A stretch of 64,000 bases of DNA from Clostridia bacterium (GCA_012840485.1 DULG01000026.1:1-64000); one strand, 5' to 3'; positions 43,491 through 53,719 are shown, counted from the stretch's first letter. Notes: generated from the sequence alone by a model not told the origin. Made by a program: numbers and translations.

Positions 43491-44398
43491 GTAAAATTTT
43501 GGATCACTTCTTGTAGTTTTTGCATATCAGGTTTCCAGTAGCTTATTCCATTTTGGTGATAAAATTCCCCAGGTACTGCAAATTTTTCTATTGAATTTGG
43601 GGATATATCTTTGATGACATATATAAGAGCTAATATTTGTTCATAGTCGAAATTGGTATAAAGTTTTCCTTTAAATGCATTGTATAGATTTATATAAGTA
43701 GAAACATCTTTTGTTTTGCTTTTCAGATGGTTAAGAAATGCAATTATAAATTTTTGTTGTCTTTTTACTCTATTTATATCTCCCATAGGGTCATATCGCC
43801 AGCGAACATATTGATATACCTTTTGACCATCTAAAATTTGGTAACCCTTATTTAAATTAGCTCCATGGGTATGTATATCTATTTCTACATCTAAAGGGAC
43901 TCCTCCAATTGAATCTACAATTTCAGGAATCGTTTCCATATCCATTGAAATATAATAGGATACTTTAATTCCCAAAAAATTGCTTATAGTTTTTAAACTA
44001 AGGTCATAACCTTTTTCTCCCATACCACCATATGTATACGCAGCGTTTATTTTATCTTTATGAAATCCCGGAATATCTACATATGTATCTCGTGGTATGG
44101 AAAGAATCTTTATTACTTTATCATCTAAATCAACTGAAAATATCATTATTGTATCTGTTCTGAAGCTTCCTAAAGTATGGATTCTTTCTTCCGTTTTGTC
44201 TAAACCTAAAAAAGCAATATAGACTTTGTCATAGTTTTGTTCAATTGTAGAGTTATCATTTTTATCATTCTTATTAAAAAGTTTTTCAGGATGTTGAGTT
44301 ATTTTAGTACATTCTTGGAATCCCAAAAAAATTATAACAACTGCAATAATTAGTATGAGAAAGAAGAAATTTTTCACTTTCATTTTCAATATATTCAC
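43484..44398 (-). CDS. LytR-CpsA-Psr (LCP) family glycopolymer transferase
   Basis: This 304-residue protein has one N-terminal membrane anchor (VKNFFFLILIIAVVIIFLGF). The LCP domain shows FLGLDKTEERIHTLGSFRTDTIMIFSVD and ILSIPRDTYVDIPGF, then KINAAYTYGG and YVRWRYDPMGDINRVKRQQKFI. The conserved Arg and Asp residues bind the pyrophosphate of lipid-linked polymers. LCP enzymes attach teichoic acids or capsule to peptidoglycan, which fits the convergent exopolysaccharide operon. GTG 44398, TTG 44389 and ATG 44383 are all possible starts. Confidence 0.92.
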   Translation of the reverse strand: MNILKMKVKNFFFLILIIAVVIIFLGFQECTKITQHPEKLFNKNDKNDNSTIEQNYDKVYIAFLGLDKTEERIHTLGSFRTDTIMIFSVDLDDKVIKILSIPRDTYVDIPGFHKDKINAAYTYGGMGEKGYDLSLKTISNFLGIKVSYYISMDMETIPEIVDSIGGVPLDVEIDIHTHGANLNKGYQILDGQKVYQYVRWRYDPMGDINRVKRQQKFIIAFLNHLKSKTKDVSTYINLYNAFKGKLYTNFDYEQILALIYVIKDISPNSIEKFAVPGEFYHQNGISYWKPDMQKLQEVIQNFTK

Positions 44399-44449
44399 CC
44401 CATTTGGTGGAAATAGACATATACTATATATTCCCTTATCGATTTTAGC

Positions 44450-44474
44450 CTATTTGCTTATTAAAAGCAAATAG
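44450..44474. repeat. Perfect 10-bp inverted repeat in the divergent promoter region
   Basis: CTATTTGCTT (44450-44459) and AAGCAAATAG (44465-44474) with a 5-base spacer lie between the divergent LCP and ykvI genes. It could be an operator or a weak hairpin; there is no proper T tract. Confidence 0.5.
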
Positions 44475-44545
44475 TTCTCTTAAAAAGAATAATATTTTTT
44501 ATCCTGCCTAAAATATATTTTAATAGAAAGAAAGGCGGGATTTTT

Positions 44546-45595
44546 TTGAGTAAAAATGGAATTTCAACTTTTAAAGTTGCTGCAACTTATATAGGAACAG
44601 TAATAGGAGCAGGATTTGCTTCAGGACAAGAGATATTACAATTTTTTGTCTATCACGGAATTAATGGGATTATAGGTATTTTAATCGCTATTTTTATATT
44701 TGTATTTTATGGATATATAATTTTGAGATTAGGTAACAGACTTAATGCCTCCTCCTATAAAAAGGTCATCATGAAGGCTGGAGGGCCTTTATTTGGAAGG
44801 GTTATAGATTTAATTGTTACATTTTTTTTGTTTGGAGCACTGTCTGCAATGATAGCAGGTTGCGGAGCAATCTTTAAAGAACAATATGAGCTTCCCTTTG
44901 CTTTTGGTAGTATGGTAATGGCAGTATTATCGGTTGTAACAGTATTAACAGGAATTGGGGGGGTCATTTCTGCTATTTCTTTTGTAGTACCTTTGCTTTT
45001 GCTCGCCATAATTATCGTCAGTATTTTTTCACTTTTTTATGTACCAGACATTACGGTTATAACAACTGCTGATTTTCCTCTTAAAGCTGCGGTAAAAAAT
45101 TTTGCTCTATCAGGAATACTTTATGCTTCCTATAATCTTTTGATGGCAGTTGCTATTCTTGCTCCTCTTGGACATAAAACCAACAACAGGTCAAAACTAA
45201 GATGGGGGGCTGTATTAGGAGGAATGGGATTAGGATTAGGAGCGTTTTTAATATTTTTTACAATTCTTATAAATATGCCTACTGCTTCTTTATATGAGAT
45301 ACCTATGCTTTATGTTGCCGGCAAGATTTCGCCAGTTTTGAAATTGGTATACAGTTTTATTTTAATTGCAGAAATATATACTACAGCTGTAGGAAATCTG
45401 TATGGATTTGCAGCGAGGTTTACAGAGGTTGGGTCAATGAAATACAAGATTTTTACTATTACTGCAGGAGGAGCTGCACTTATTGCTAGCGGTTTTGGAT
45501 TTGCAAAACTTGTACATTATCTATATCCTGTAGCAGGATACGGAGGCATTTTGATGCTTATAGGTCTTACCTATGGGATTGTCACACATAAATAA
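44546..45595 (+). CDS. YkvI-like membrane protein
   Basis: This 349-residue protein has about ten membrane segments. It opens FKVAATYIGTVIGAGFASGQEILQFF, a glycine-rich first helix like that of LeuT/APC-type transporters. The sequence is like the YkvI family of Firmicutes, whose substrate is not known to me. The start is TTG 44546 with AAAGGCGGG upstream. It has its own promoter region, with a palindrome 70-95 bases upstream. Confidence 0.75.
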   Translation: MSKNGISTFKVAATYIGTVIGAGFASGQEILQFFVYHGINGIIGILIAIFIFVFYGYIILRLGNRLNASSYKKVIMKAGGPLFGRVIDLIVTFFLFGALSAMIAGCGAIFKEQYELPFAFGSMVMAVLSVVTVLTGIGGVISAISFVVPLLLLAIIIVSIFSLFYVPDITVITTADFPLKAAVKNFALSGILYASYNLLMAVAILAPLGHKTNNRSKLRWGAVLGGMGLGLGAFLIFFTILINMPTASLYEIPMLYVAGKISPVLKLVYSFILIAEIYTTAVGNLYGFAARFTEVGSMKYKIFTITAGGAALIASGFGFAKLVHYLYPVAGYGGILMLIGLTYGIVTHK

Positions 45596-45690
45596 ACGGC
45601 AAAAATTAAATTTTATCAATAAAATGTCGAAAAATGTAGAATAGTATGCTAAAATAATAAATAAGAGCAAAGAAGGACGGAGGTGTAATA

Positions 45691-46350
45691 TTGGGAAAAA
45701 AATATTTATATGAGAAAAAAATTATATGCCCGGTATGCAAACAAGAAGTTACATATAGCAAAGTTCGGACTTCACAATTAAAGGTCGAGGAAAGAGAAAG
45801 GGATTTTTATACAAAGTATAAAGACAATATTAATCCTTTTTTCTACGAAGTCATTGTTTGCTCAAATTGCGGATATGCAGCTTTGGAGGCCGAATTTGAT
45901 AAAATTACTAATGACAAAAAAGAAAAGATTTTATCGCTAGTAAGTAGCAACTGGGTTAAGAGAGATTTTTCAGGTGAAAGAACTCCTCAAAAAGCTTTAG
46001 AAGCTTATTTATTGTCTTTATATTGTTCACAAATAAAAGAGGATAAACCTATTATTTTTGCAAAGACTTGTCTTAGAATTGGCTGGATATACAGGATATT
46101 ACAAGATAAAGAAAATGAAGAAAGATACTTAAAATATGCATTAGACTCTTATGTGAAAGCCTTTAGCGGTTCGGACTTGTATGAAGATGAGGTACTCCTC
46201 ATATATATGATAGCAGAGTTAAATAGGATGCTGGGAAATAGAGAAGAAGCATTAAAATGGTATAATAAAGTTATAAACCACCCGGATAGAGCACGTCATA
46301 ATTTAGTAGTAAATCTCGCTCGAGATGGTTGGCAGAGTTTAAAAGAATGA
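45691..46350 (+). CDS. DUF2225 family zinc-binding protein
   Basis: This 219-residue cytoplasmic protein has a zinc-ribbon-like set, Cys13-x2-Cys16 (CPVCKQEV) and Cys-x2-Cys-Gly near residues 57-61 (VCSNCGYAA), followed by an alpha-helical TPR-like part (ARTCLRIGWIYR..., EEALKWYNKVI). The family is common in Firmicutes and its function is unknown. The start is TTG 45691 behind GGAGGTG. Confidence 0.82.
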   Translation: MGKKYLYEKKIICPVCKQEVTYSKVRTSQLKVEERERDFYTKYKDNINPFFYEVIVCSNCGYAALEAEFDKITNDKKEKILSLVSSNWVKRDFSGERTPQKALEAYLLSLYCSQIKEDKPIIFAKTCLRIGWIYRILQDKENEERYLKYALDSYVKAFSGSDLYEDEVLLIYMIAELNRMLGNREEALKWYNKVINHPDRARHNLVVNLARDGWQSLKE

Positions 46351-46385
46351 GGGCATGTTTTTTAAAATGCCCTCATATTTTATTT
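46348..46385 (+). terminator. Terminator after the DUF2225 gene
   Basis: A 9-bp perfect stem (46348-46356 with 46367-46375) overlaps the stop codon and is followed by TATTTTATTT. Confidence 0.85.
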
Positions 46386-46417
46386 AGAGGGCAAAAAGTT
46401 TAAGAAAGGGGATTAGG

Positions 46418-49093
46418 ATGAATCACAATAAAAAGCAAATGCACCAGGCAGTGTATTATTTTGATAAGATAGATTTTAGAGGTCTAACAAGTCAAGAAGC
46501 ACAAAAGAGACTATTAAAGTATGGTTCTAACGCCTTAGAAGAGGGGCATAAGATTAGTCCTTTGCAAATATTTTTACATCAATTCCAGGATTTTATAGTG
46601 ATGATTTTGCTGGCTGCTACTTTGATTTCTGCCTTAATGGGAGAATTAGCAGATGCTTTGACAATAACTATAATTGTCATTTTAAATGCTGTATTAGGAT
46701 TTATACAGGAATATAGAACGGAGCAATCTTTGGAAGCTTTAAAAAAGCTTGCGGCACCTATTGCAAAAGTTTTAAGAGATGGAGAAGAAAAAGAGATAGA
46801 AGCTTCTCAGGTTGTAATAGATGATATTATTATTTTGGAGGTAGGAGATAGAGTTCCAGCGGATGCTGTACTGATAGAAAGTCACAATTTAGAAGCGGAC
46901 GAATCAATTCTAACAGGAGAATCGGTTCCTGTCCATAAAGAAGCTGTTGCCAATATTAAAAGGTCAACGGTAAATAATAGCAATGTAATATACATGGGTA
47001 CTATTGTTACAAAAGGGAAGGGCAAGGCAATTGTCACGGCTACAGGGATGCAGACAGAAATGGGTAAAATTGCAGGGATGATGAAGGAAATTGAAGAAAA
47101 GGAAACACCTTTACAGAAAAGGCTTAATAAACTTGGGGAAGTACTAGTAATGTGGGCATTGGCTATATGCGGGGTTGTGACGATATTAGGTATAATAAGA
47201 GGAGAACCGGTATATTACATGTTTTTATCAGGAGTGAGCCTTGCTGTAGCAGCTATTCCTGAGGGGCTTCCTGCTGTTGTTACAATTTCTTTAGCAATCG
47301 GCGTACAAAGAATGCTTAAAAGAAATGCTTTGGTAAGGAGATTACCTGCTATAGAAACTTTAGGATGTACTGATGTGATTTGTACTGATAAGACAGGAAC
47401 TTTAACAGAGAATAAGATGACAGTTACAAAAGTATTTTGCGATGAAGAAATTTTTGAGGTGAAGGGCAATAAAGGCAGAGAAATAACAAAAATAAGAAAT
47501 AAAGATAGAAGTGCTTTTAGAAAGATGCTAGAAATAGGGGCTTTATGTAATAATGCAAAAATTAAAGAAGAGAATGTAAAAATTGTAAGAGAAGTCTTGG
47601 CGGAAGAGAAATATATAGGAGATCCTACTGAAGCGGCTATACTTTCTTTTTCAATAAATTCTGGACTTTCTCTAGATTTTTTAAAAAATATTAAAAGAAT
47701 AGAAGAAATTCCCTTTGATTCAGAGAGAAAGAGAATGTCTGTCATTGCGGAGTTAGATGGTGAAAAATATGCGTATGTAAAAGGTGCTCCAGATGTAATA
47801 TTGGACCTTTGTACATATAAGTACATAGAAGGAAGAGAAGTGCCTCTTACGGTCTTTGATAAGAAAAGAATATTAGACATCAATGAAAGTTTTGGGAAAG
47901 AAGCTTTGAGAGTACTGGCTTTTGCTTACAAAAAGCTTCCTCCTAAATTTCCAATGGTTGCGGAGTTTGTAGAAAGAGATTTGGTTTTTGTAGGTTTAGA
48001 AGGGATGATAGACCCCCCCCGCAAAGAGGTATATGATGCAGTTTTAAAATGTAAAATGGCTGGGATAAAGCCAGTTATGATAACAGGTGACCATAAGGTT
48101 ACTGCAACTGCTATAGCAAAAGAGTTAAAAATATTAGGAGAGAAGGACAAAGTAGTGACAGGTAAAGACTTAGATGAAATGGAAGATAAGGAACTTGAGA
48201 AAGTTTGTATAGATGTCAGTGTCTATGCAAGGGTTACACCTAAACACAAATATAGGATTGTCAAAGCGCTTAAAAATCGTGGTTTTACTGTTGCCATGAC
48301 AGGGGATGGAGTAAATGATGCACCTGCTTTGAAAGAAGCAGATATAGGGATTGCTATGGGAAAAGGAGGGACAGAGGTTGCAAAAGAGGCTTCTTCCATG
48401 ATTTTGTTGGATGACAATTTTGCTACTATCGTGGCAGCTGTTGAAGAGGGAAGAATAATTTATGACAATATACGAAAGTTTATACGATTTTTACTTTCTT
48501 GTAATCTTGGAGAGGTTTTGACTATGTTTTTTGCTGCTTTAATGTCCTTAAAATTGCCCCTTGCCCCAATTCAAATATTAATGGTCAATCTTGTTACTGA
48601 TGGGTTGCCGGCTTTAGCTCTAGGGATGGATCCTCCTGAAAAAGATATAATGATGATGAGACCAAGAAATGCTAAAGAAAGTGTGTTTTCAAGAGGGTTG
48701 GGTATAAGAATCATTATAGTGGGATTTTTAATGGCATTGAGTACGCTTGGAGCATATGTATTTGCTTTAAGTTATGGGACATTGGAAAAAGCTAGAACTA
48801 TAGCTTTTGCTACATTAGTGATGGTAGAGCTGATACATGCCTTTGAATGTAGGTCAGAAAGAAATTTAATTTTTGAGATAGGGATTTTTACTAATCCTTA
48901 CTTGGTGTTAGCAGTTTTAACATCATTTTTGCTTTTCTTAGTTACAATATATATTCCACCTTTAAGTGTTGTGTTTAAGACAACAGTGCTTACTGGCTAT
49001 GATTGGCTGGTCGTGGTGTTTTTCTCTTCAATAGAATTTGTATTTAACAATCTTTATACTGCTTATATAGTACCATTAATAAAGGCGAAGTAA
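46418..49093 (+). CDS. Calcium-transporting-type P-type ATPase (P2A)
   Basis: This 891-residue protein shows the phosphorylation motif [13 protein letters not shown], the transmembrane PEGLPAVVT motif, the actuator LTGESVPV, the nucleotide-domain KGAPD and the hinge [22 protein letters not shown]. Calcium-pump features in helices 4-6, such as the PEGL segment and [13 protein letters not shown], put it in the SERCA-like group. It exports Ca2+ (or Mn2+) from the cytoplasm. A run of eight C at 48,013-48,020 encodes the DPPR motif. The start is ATG 46418 behind AAAGGGG. Confidence 0.93.
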   Translation: MNHNKKQMHQAVYYFDKIDFRGLTSQEAQKRLLKYGSNALEEGHKISPLQIFLHQFQDFIVMILLAATLISALMGELADALTITIIVILNAVLGFIQEYRTEQSLEALKKLAAPIAKVLRDGEEKEIEASQVVIDDIIILEVGDRVPADAVLIESHNLEADESILTGESVPVHKEAVANIKRSTVNNSNVIYMGTIVTKGKGKAIVTATGMQTEMGKIAGMMKEIEEKETPLQKRLNKLGEVLVMWALAICGVVTILGIIRGEPVYYMFLSGVSLAVAAIPEGLPAVVTISLAIGVQRMLKRNALVRRLPAIETLGCTDVICTDKTGTLTENKMTVTKVFCDEEIFEVKGNKGREITKIRNKDRSAFRKMLEIGALCNNAKIKEENVKIVREVLAEEKYIGDPTEAAILSFSINSGLSLDFLKNIKRIEEIPFDSERKRMSVIAELDGEKYAYVKGAPDVILDLCTYKYIEGREVPLTVFDKKRILDINESFGKEALRVLAFAYKKLPPKFPMVAEFVERDLVFVGLEGMIDPPRKEVYDAVLKCKMAGIKPVMITGDHKVTATAIAKELKILGEKDKVVTGKDLDEMEDKELEKVCIDVSVYARVTPKHKYRIVKALKNRGFTVAMTGDGVNDAPALKEADIGIAMGKGGTEVAKEASSMILLDDNFATIVAAVEEGRIIYDNIRKFIRFLLSCNLGEVLTMFFAALMSLKLPLAPIQILMVNLVTDGLPALALGMDPPEKDIMMMRPRNAKESVFSRGLGIRIIIVGFLMALSTLGAYVFALSYGTLEKARTIAFATLVMVELIHAFECRSERNLIFEIGIFTNPYLVLAVLTSFLLFLVTIYIPPLSVVFKTTVLTGYDWLVVVFFSSIEFVFNNLYTAYIVPLIKAK

Positions 49094-49112
49094 AGTCACT
49101 TCGCCTTAGTTT
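49082..49112. terminator. Bidirectional terminator after the P-type ATPase gene
   Basis: A 10-bp stem (49082-49091 with 49098-49107) lies between convergent genes and overlaps both ends. Confidence 0.85.
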
Positions 49113-49431
49113 GTAATACTTTTAGAGAATATCGCAATTCTAAATAATTTACTAATTTTGCAATTAAATCTTTTTTGTCACTATCCAACCAGTGCCACTT
49201 ATGTCTGTAGTCTGCTATCACTGTCCTGGCAAATTCTTTTGGAGATTTAAGGGAAAATCTTTTATAGACAAACAACCGTGAAACTTTTCCATCCCCTTTT
49301 TCTAATGTAGAAGGATTTATACCGTAATTTACTTTTTCTTGTTGCACTAATGCATACCAGTTATAATCATCAATTTTTCCGTAAATTATCCCATACCGGT
49401 TATTTTTGCTTTCAATTGTTATTTTGGGCAT
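49096..49431 (-). CDS. Hypothetical protein of 111 residues
   Basis: I do not recognise the family. It starts MPKITIESKNNRYGIIYGKIDDYNWYAL, looks like a small mixed alpha/beta cytoplasmic protein rich in aromatic and basic residues, and ends with a helical basic tail. ATG 49431 has a good GGAGGT upstream and the codon use is like its neighbours, so it is probably a real gene. It follows ndk on the minus strand by 56 bp and may be co-transcribed. Confidence 0.65.
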   Translation of the reverse strand: MPKITIESKNNRYGIIYGKIDDYNWYALVQQEKVNYGINPSTLEKGDGKVSRLFVYKRFSLKSPKEFARTVIADYRHKWHWLDSDKKDLIAKLVNYLELRYSLKVLQTKAK

Positions 49432-49487
49432 ACATATACCTCCAATAGATTTCTCTATTAGAGTTTATGCCCTGTCCACAAAAATAT

Positions 49488-49895
49488 TCATGCTAATTCA
49501 GGAAACCACAGTGCTATCTCTCTTTTTGCAGATTCTATACTATCTGAACCGTGAATAATATTATAGGTTGTTTGAGAGGCAAAATCACCTCTTATTGTGC
49601 CAGGAAGAGCTTCTTCTACTTTTGTAGCTCCGTTTAGCAGTCTTACTAATGTTACTGCGTTTTCTCCTTCTAATACCATTGCGAAGACGGGTCCGGAGGA
49701 CATATACTTTATTAAAGGTTCGTAATAAGGCTTGCCTTTATGTTCCTCGTAATGTTTTTCTAAAAGTTCAATTGTCGGAGTTATTATTTTTGCCGCTTTA
49801 AGTCGCAGTCCCTTATTTTCATATCTTCTTAAAATTTCTCCAATAAGTCCCCTTCTTACGCCATCAGGTTTTACAATAGCAAGGGTGGTTTCCAT
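49488..49895 (-). CDS. ndk: Nucleoside diphosphate kinase
   Basis: This 135-residue protein begins METTLAIVKPDGVRRGLIGEI and holds the catalytic His in YNIIHGSDSIESAKREIALWF. The kinase transfers phosphate between NTPs and NDPs. ATG 49895 has AAAGGA 9 bases upstream and gives the normal length; TTG 49904 is an inferior alternative. The gene begins 6 bases after the stop of the MFS gene, so the two are co-transcribed. Confidence 0.97.
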   Translation of the reverse strand: METTLAIVKPDGVRRGLIGEILRRYENKGLRLKAAKIITPTIELLEKHYEEHKGKPYYEPLIKYMSSGPVFAMVLEGENAVTLVRLLNGATKVEEALPGTIRGDFASQTTYNIIHGSDSIESAKREIALWFPELA

Positions 49896-49900
49896 ATAGA

Positions 49901-51295
49901 TCAATCCTTTCTTTGTATTTTAATACTATCTCTTACAAGAGAAGTAAAAGCACAGATTAGCGAAAAAATACCTGCTGCTATATAAGCTTCTTTAATTGCA
50001 CTCATAAAAGATATATTAAACGATAAGTTTAGAGATTGATAGACCTTTAACCTATTAGTAAATATTGCACCACCTATAGCAATGCCCATTACCATTCCTA
50101 CATTTCTCATTGTTGCAAGGAAGGCGGAGGCTACCCCTAATCTGTTTTTGGGTGCACTTCCCATTACTGCACTGTTATTTGGCGTTTGGAAGATAGCATT
50201 TCCTATTCCAAAAAGCGCAAGGCGAAACATAATGGCAAACATAGTAGATTTTTCCGTTAAAGTTGCCATGAGAAAAAGGGCTGTTGCAGAAATTAGTGCA
50301 CCAATAGTTGATAAAATTTGAGCGCCGTATCTATCAGCTAAAATGCCGCTTAAAGGTGCTACGACGAACATAACGAGAGGAAAAGAAGTCATGATTATAC
50401 CTGTTTTTTCAGTAGTAAATCCTAGATGCTGAAGGAGAAAAGGGGTTAAAAAAGTCATCGTATACTGGGCCATAAAGTTTAGCAGGGTGCTTATATTTCC
50501 AAAAGTAAAAGACCTTATTTTAAAAAGGGAAAAGTCAAACATAGGAAACTCTACTTTGTTTTCTATATTGGTAAAAATTATCAAAAATGCTATTGATGTA
50601 ACTAATGCGACTATGCTTGTAAGAGATGACCAACCCCATGTTCCACCTTCTGAAATAAAAAGCAAAAGGCTTGCAAGAAAAGCAAAAAAAGAAATAGAGC
50701 CATAAGGATCGAATTTTTCAGGTATTCCTTTGTTGTCAGGGACCACAATATGAGCCCATATGTAACCTATTATACCGATAGGTACGTTTATGTAAAATAT
50801 AGAGGGCCATCCTAAGTATTTTAAAAGGAACCCTCCTAATGTGGGGCCTATTGCAAGACCAATTGATATAGACATAGCATTGATGCCAAGAGCTTTGCCT
50901 CTTTCGTTTGGAGGAAAAACAGCTGTAATTATGGCAGAAGACATTGACATAAGCATAGCAGCTCCTACTGCTTGAAAAGCTCTCATAATTATCAACATAT
51001 ATATATTTACGGAAAGACTTAAAATCACAGAAGAAATTGAAAAAGTCAAAAGGCCATATTGATACAGCTTTTTGTAACCTAACATGTCACCAAGTCTTCC
51101 AAAAGTCATCATTAAGCTACTTACAACTAAGAGATATATCATGGAGACCCAGCTTACTGTTGTTATGTTAGTGTGAAAAATTTTTGTGAATTCTGGCATT
51201 GCTATGTTGACAACACTTCCATCGATTGGTCCCATAATACTGCCTATGACGACTGCAGAAAGTATTATCCATTTATTGTAGTGTTTTTGTGTCAT
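49901..51295 (-). CDS. MFS drug-resistance-type exporter (DHA2, EmrB/QacA)
   Basis: This 464-residue transporter has about 14 membrane segments. MGPIDGSVVNIAMPEF in helix 1 is the DHA2 motif D1, and GRLGDMLGYKKLY between helices 2 and 3 is MFS motif A. SIGLAIGPTLGGFLL matches motif C of antiporters. It likely exports hydrophobic compounds in exchange for protons. The start is ATG 51295 behind GGAGGGATATG. A TATAAT with an extended TG lies just upstream. Confidence 0.9.
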   Translation of the reverse strand: MTQKHYNKWIILSAVVIGSIMGPIDGSVVNIAMPEFTKIFHTNITTVSWVSMIYLLVVSSLMMTFGRLGDMLGYKKLYQYGLLTFSISSVILSLSVNIYMLIIMRAFQAVGAAMLMSMSSAIITAVFPPNERGKALGINAMSISIGLAIGPTLGGFLLKYLGWPSIFYINVPIGIIGYIWAHIVVPDNKGIPEKFDPYGSISFFAFLASLLLFISEGGTWGWSSLTSIVALVTSIAFLIIFTNIENKVEFPMFDFSLFKIRSFTFGNISTLLNFMAQYTMTFLTPFLLQHLGFTTEKTGIIMTSFPLVMFVVAPLSGILADRYGAQILSTIGALISATALFLMATLTEKSTMFAIMFRLALFGIGNAIFQTPNNSAVMGSAPKNRLGVASAFLATMRNVGMVMGIAIGGAIFTNRLKVYQSLNLSFNISFMSAIKEAYIAAGIFSLICAFTSLVRDSIKIQRKD

Positions 51296-51349
51296 TCATA
51301 TCCCTCCGCTACAGTAAATTATATCACAAAGTTTGGCAAAAGATAAATG

Positions 51350-51378
51350 TTGAAAAAAAAGGTATTGTACACTATAAT
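51350..51378 (+). promoter_or_regulatory. Promoter of the amj-like gene
   Basis: TTGAAA (51350-51355), 17 bases, TATAAT (51373-51378), about 38 bases before ATG 51417. Confidence 0.65.
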
Positions 51379-51416
51379 TATAAGGGAATTTAAAATAAAG
51401 GATGGCTGGAAAACAA

Positions 51417-52226
51417 ATGATAGATATAAAAAGACTTTTGATAGTAGCTTTTTTTACAATGATAATTAATTTAATTGATACACTTTCTTATTCTATTAGA
51501 CCTTCTGGTGTAAGAACTCGGAAAATTGCTGTTGCTCTTTCTCTTTTTAACATTATGGCTGTAATATCAAGACTATCAAATATGATTCAAGCACCTTTTC
51601 TTGGCAGTATTGTAGATATGGCGATAAAAATGGACAAGGTTCATCTCCTACAAAATGATATGAGAATTGTACTTTTTTCAGCTACATTAGGGGCATTAAT
51701 AGGAGCACCCCTGATGCCCACTTTTGTATCGATTTTTACTGTTGCCATAAATGGAATGGAAGGAGCTGGAACAGTCCCTAAGCTTATTCTTAAGGGATTT
51801 AGATGGAGTAATTTAAAAAAGATAAAGAAAAAGATTGTCATCCCAAGGCTGTCTATGTTAAAAGGTGTGTGGAAGGCTAACATACCAAAAACTTTTTTGA
51901 TATATAACGTTATTATTACTTCTATTTACACAACAGGGATTATATCTTCACTTTATGCCGGAGCTATTATTCCTGAGTATAGAATTACAGCCAGTCAGCT
52001 TTCGGGTATTGTAAATGGATTTGCGACTGTATTGTTTACCGTTGTAGTTGACCCTGTGGCGGCTCTTATAACTGATCAGGCCTTAAGTGGTAGAAGGACC
52101 CAACATGATGTGGACAGTATGGTAGTGCTTCTTGTGTTGGGGAAAATTGTGGGTACTGTGCTGGCACAGCTTATATTTATACCAGCTGCAGATTTGATAC
52201 TGTTTGTTACAAAATTGATAGTTTAG
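51417..52226 (+). CDS. amj: Lipid II flippase, Amj family
   Basis: This 269-residue protein has about six membrane segments and the family block IINLIDTLSYSIRPSGVRTRKIAVALSLFN, with an Arg-rich loop after helix 1. Amj is an alternate flippase for peptidoglycan precursor lipid II in Bacillus subtilis. ATG 51417 fits the family N-terminus; ATG 51402 abuts the likely Shine-Dalgarno. It stands alone behind its own promoter. Confidence 0.88.
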   Translation: MIDIKRLLIVAFFTMIINLIDTLSYSIRPSGVRTRKIAVALSLFNIMAVISRLSNMIQAPFLGSIVDMAIKMDKVHLLQNDMRIVLFSATLGALIGAPLMPTFVSIFTVAINGMEGAGTVPKLILKGFRWSNLKKIKKKIVIPRLSMLKGVWKANIPKTFLIYNVIITSIYTTGIISSLYAGAIIPEYRITASQLSGIVNGFATVLFTVVVDPVAALITDQALSGRRTQHDVDSMVVLLVLGKIVGTVLAQLIFIPAADLILFVTKLIV

Positions 52227-52336
52227 CAAAAAAAATAAAAAAATTTTAATACACTTTTTAAGAAAATGGTGTATAATAAAAATTAAAATAAGATTTAATT
52301 GCTCTAAGCAATTTGCAGTTAAAGGAGATGGGGTTA

Positions 52337-52825
52337 TTGTATTTCACTAGTCCAACCAAAGGGAAAATGCATATAGATAAAATGTTTGAAGATATCATGG
52401 AATTTGTTGAAGGAGACCGGCAATCTAATTATAAATTAATGGTAGGTACAGATTCTCAACCCGGCAAATCTGTTTGCTTTGTTACTGCAGTAATTATATA
52501 TCGCGAAGGGAAAGGTGCGCGGTATTATTATAGGAAATTTTATAATAAAAAAGTACTGTCTTTGAAGCAAAGGATTTTTATGGAGGCTACTTATAGTATT
52601 GAAATAGCAAATCAGCTTTTTGAAAAAATCAATCAAACAAACAAAAAAGATATAAATATACAGATCCATTTAGACGTAGGAGAAAATGGCAAGACAAGAG
52701 ATATTATAAAAGAAGTTGTAAATATGGTTTTAGGATGTGGATTTGAAGCACAAGTTAAACCTGCTTCTTATGGAGCTAGCAAAGAGGCTGATAAACATAC
52801 AAAAAGCATGGCTAATATTGGATAA
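52337..52825 (+). CDS. YkuK-family RNase H-like protein
   Basis: This 162-residue protein starts at TTG 52337, 9 bases after AAAGGAGA. VGTDSQPGKSVCFVTAVIIY with a later acidic LDVGENGKTRD looks like a reduced RNase H fold with probable metal-binding Asp residues. The family is called YkuK/DUF458 in Firmicutes; its role is unknown to me. The gap before it (52227-52336) has a TATAAT at about 52,271 but no clear -35. Confidence 0.8.
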   Translation: MYFTSPTKGKMHIDKMFEDIMEFVEGDRQSNYKLMVGTDSQPGKSVCFVTAVIIYREGKGARYYYRKFYNKKVLSLKQRIFMEATYSIEIANQLFEKINQTNKKDINIQIHLDVGENGKTRDIIKEVVNMVLGCGFEAQVKPASYGASKEADKHTKSMANIG

Positions 52826-52852
52826 GACCTCCCGAGGGAGGTCTTATTTTTA
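52822..52852. terminator. Bidirectional terminator between ykuK and PAP2 genes
   Basis: An 11-bp stem (52822-52832 with 52837-52847) with a CGAG loop is followed by TTTTTA, near the stop of the minus-strand gene. Confidence 0.9.
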
Positions 52853-53719
52853 TGCTTTTATTGCTTTATCGTTTAGTTTAAAAAGATTGAATATATAAGG
52901 TGCCCCAAGAGAAAGCCATAAGCCACAAATTGCATACCTTATAGCGTTAAAAATATTTCCAGAAGGCAACACAAATTTTAATCCCTCTTTAAGTGCAAAA
53001 AATACAATTATGCCAATTAGTAACTTTAAAATTTGCTTTTGAAGAGGAGCATGGACAGTAAAATCAAATTTTTCTTTGTCTATAAAATAACCTATTAAAG
53101 TACCAGAAATTAAGCCCATGTATTCATAAATATCCTTGTGAGGGAAAATTAATATAAAAAGCGCAGGGATTAAAATTGACAAAATAACTTTAAAAGATAA
53201 ACTTATGTTAAAAGTGCTTTCTTTTATAATACTATCAATAAGTTCACTTAAAATTATAATTAAAATAGCTATCAATATTCCTCCAGCAATATCCATTGGC
53301 CAATGGACTCCTAAGTACATTCTGGAGAAGGAGACTAGTAACACAATAGCAGTTCCTACATACCACAACCATTTTTTTTGATAATGCACCATTAAAGTCC
53401 CCCAAAGAGTTGTAGAACCTTGTGCATGACCGCTAGGAAAAGAATATCCTCCTGCCGATTGTGTAAAAATAGACCTTATTCCTGGATATCCTATGGGCCT
53501 GGCTATTTTTGTTGTCTCTTTCAAAACAGTATTTACATAGATAGAGCTTATCAAGATGAGTCCCAGCTTTAAACCAAATCTTTTATCTACACACCAATAA
53601 AAGATTGGAATAAAAATAAAATAAAAACCTGAGCTTCCCAACATGGTTACAGCTATAAAAAAATAATCTAAAAAAGGATTTGAAATTGTTTGAATAGCTT
53701 TTAATATTTCTGCTTGCAT
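52850..53719 (-). CDS. PAP2-family phosphatase
   Basis: This 289-residue protein has about seven membrane segments and the three phosphatase signatures: KIARPIGYPG, SFPSGHAQGS and SRMYLGVHWPMDIAGG, which carry the active-site Lys/Arg, His and Ser-Arg-His. It dephosphorylates lipid phosphates such as undecaprenyl pyrophosphate or phosphatidic acid. ATG 53719 with GAGGTG upstream is preferred over the longer frame to 53749. Confidence 0.92.
   Translation of the reverse strand: MQAEILKAIQTISNPFLDYFFIAVTMLGSSGFYFIFIPIFYWCVDKRFGLKLGLILISSIYVNTVLKETTKIARPIGYPGIRSIFTQSAGGYSFPSGHAQGSTTLWGTLMVHYQKKWLWYVGTAIVLLVSFSRMYLGVHWPMDIAGGILIAILIIILSELIDSIIKESTFNISLSFKVILSILIPALFILIFPHKDIYEYMGLISGTLIGYFIDKEKFDFTVHAPLQKQILKLLIGIIVFFALKEGLKFVLPSGNIFNAIRYAICGLWLSLGAPYIFNLFKLNDKAIKA

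Noticed and set aside
47215-47883. Minus-strand 222-codon open frame inside the P-type ATPase gene
   Set aside because: The opposite strand has all catalytic motifs of the pump; this frame is a composition artefact.
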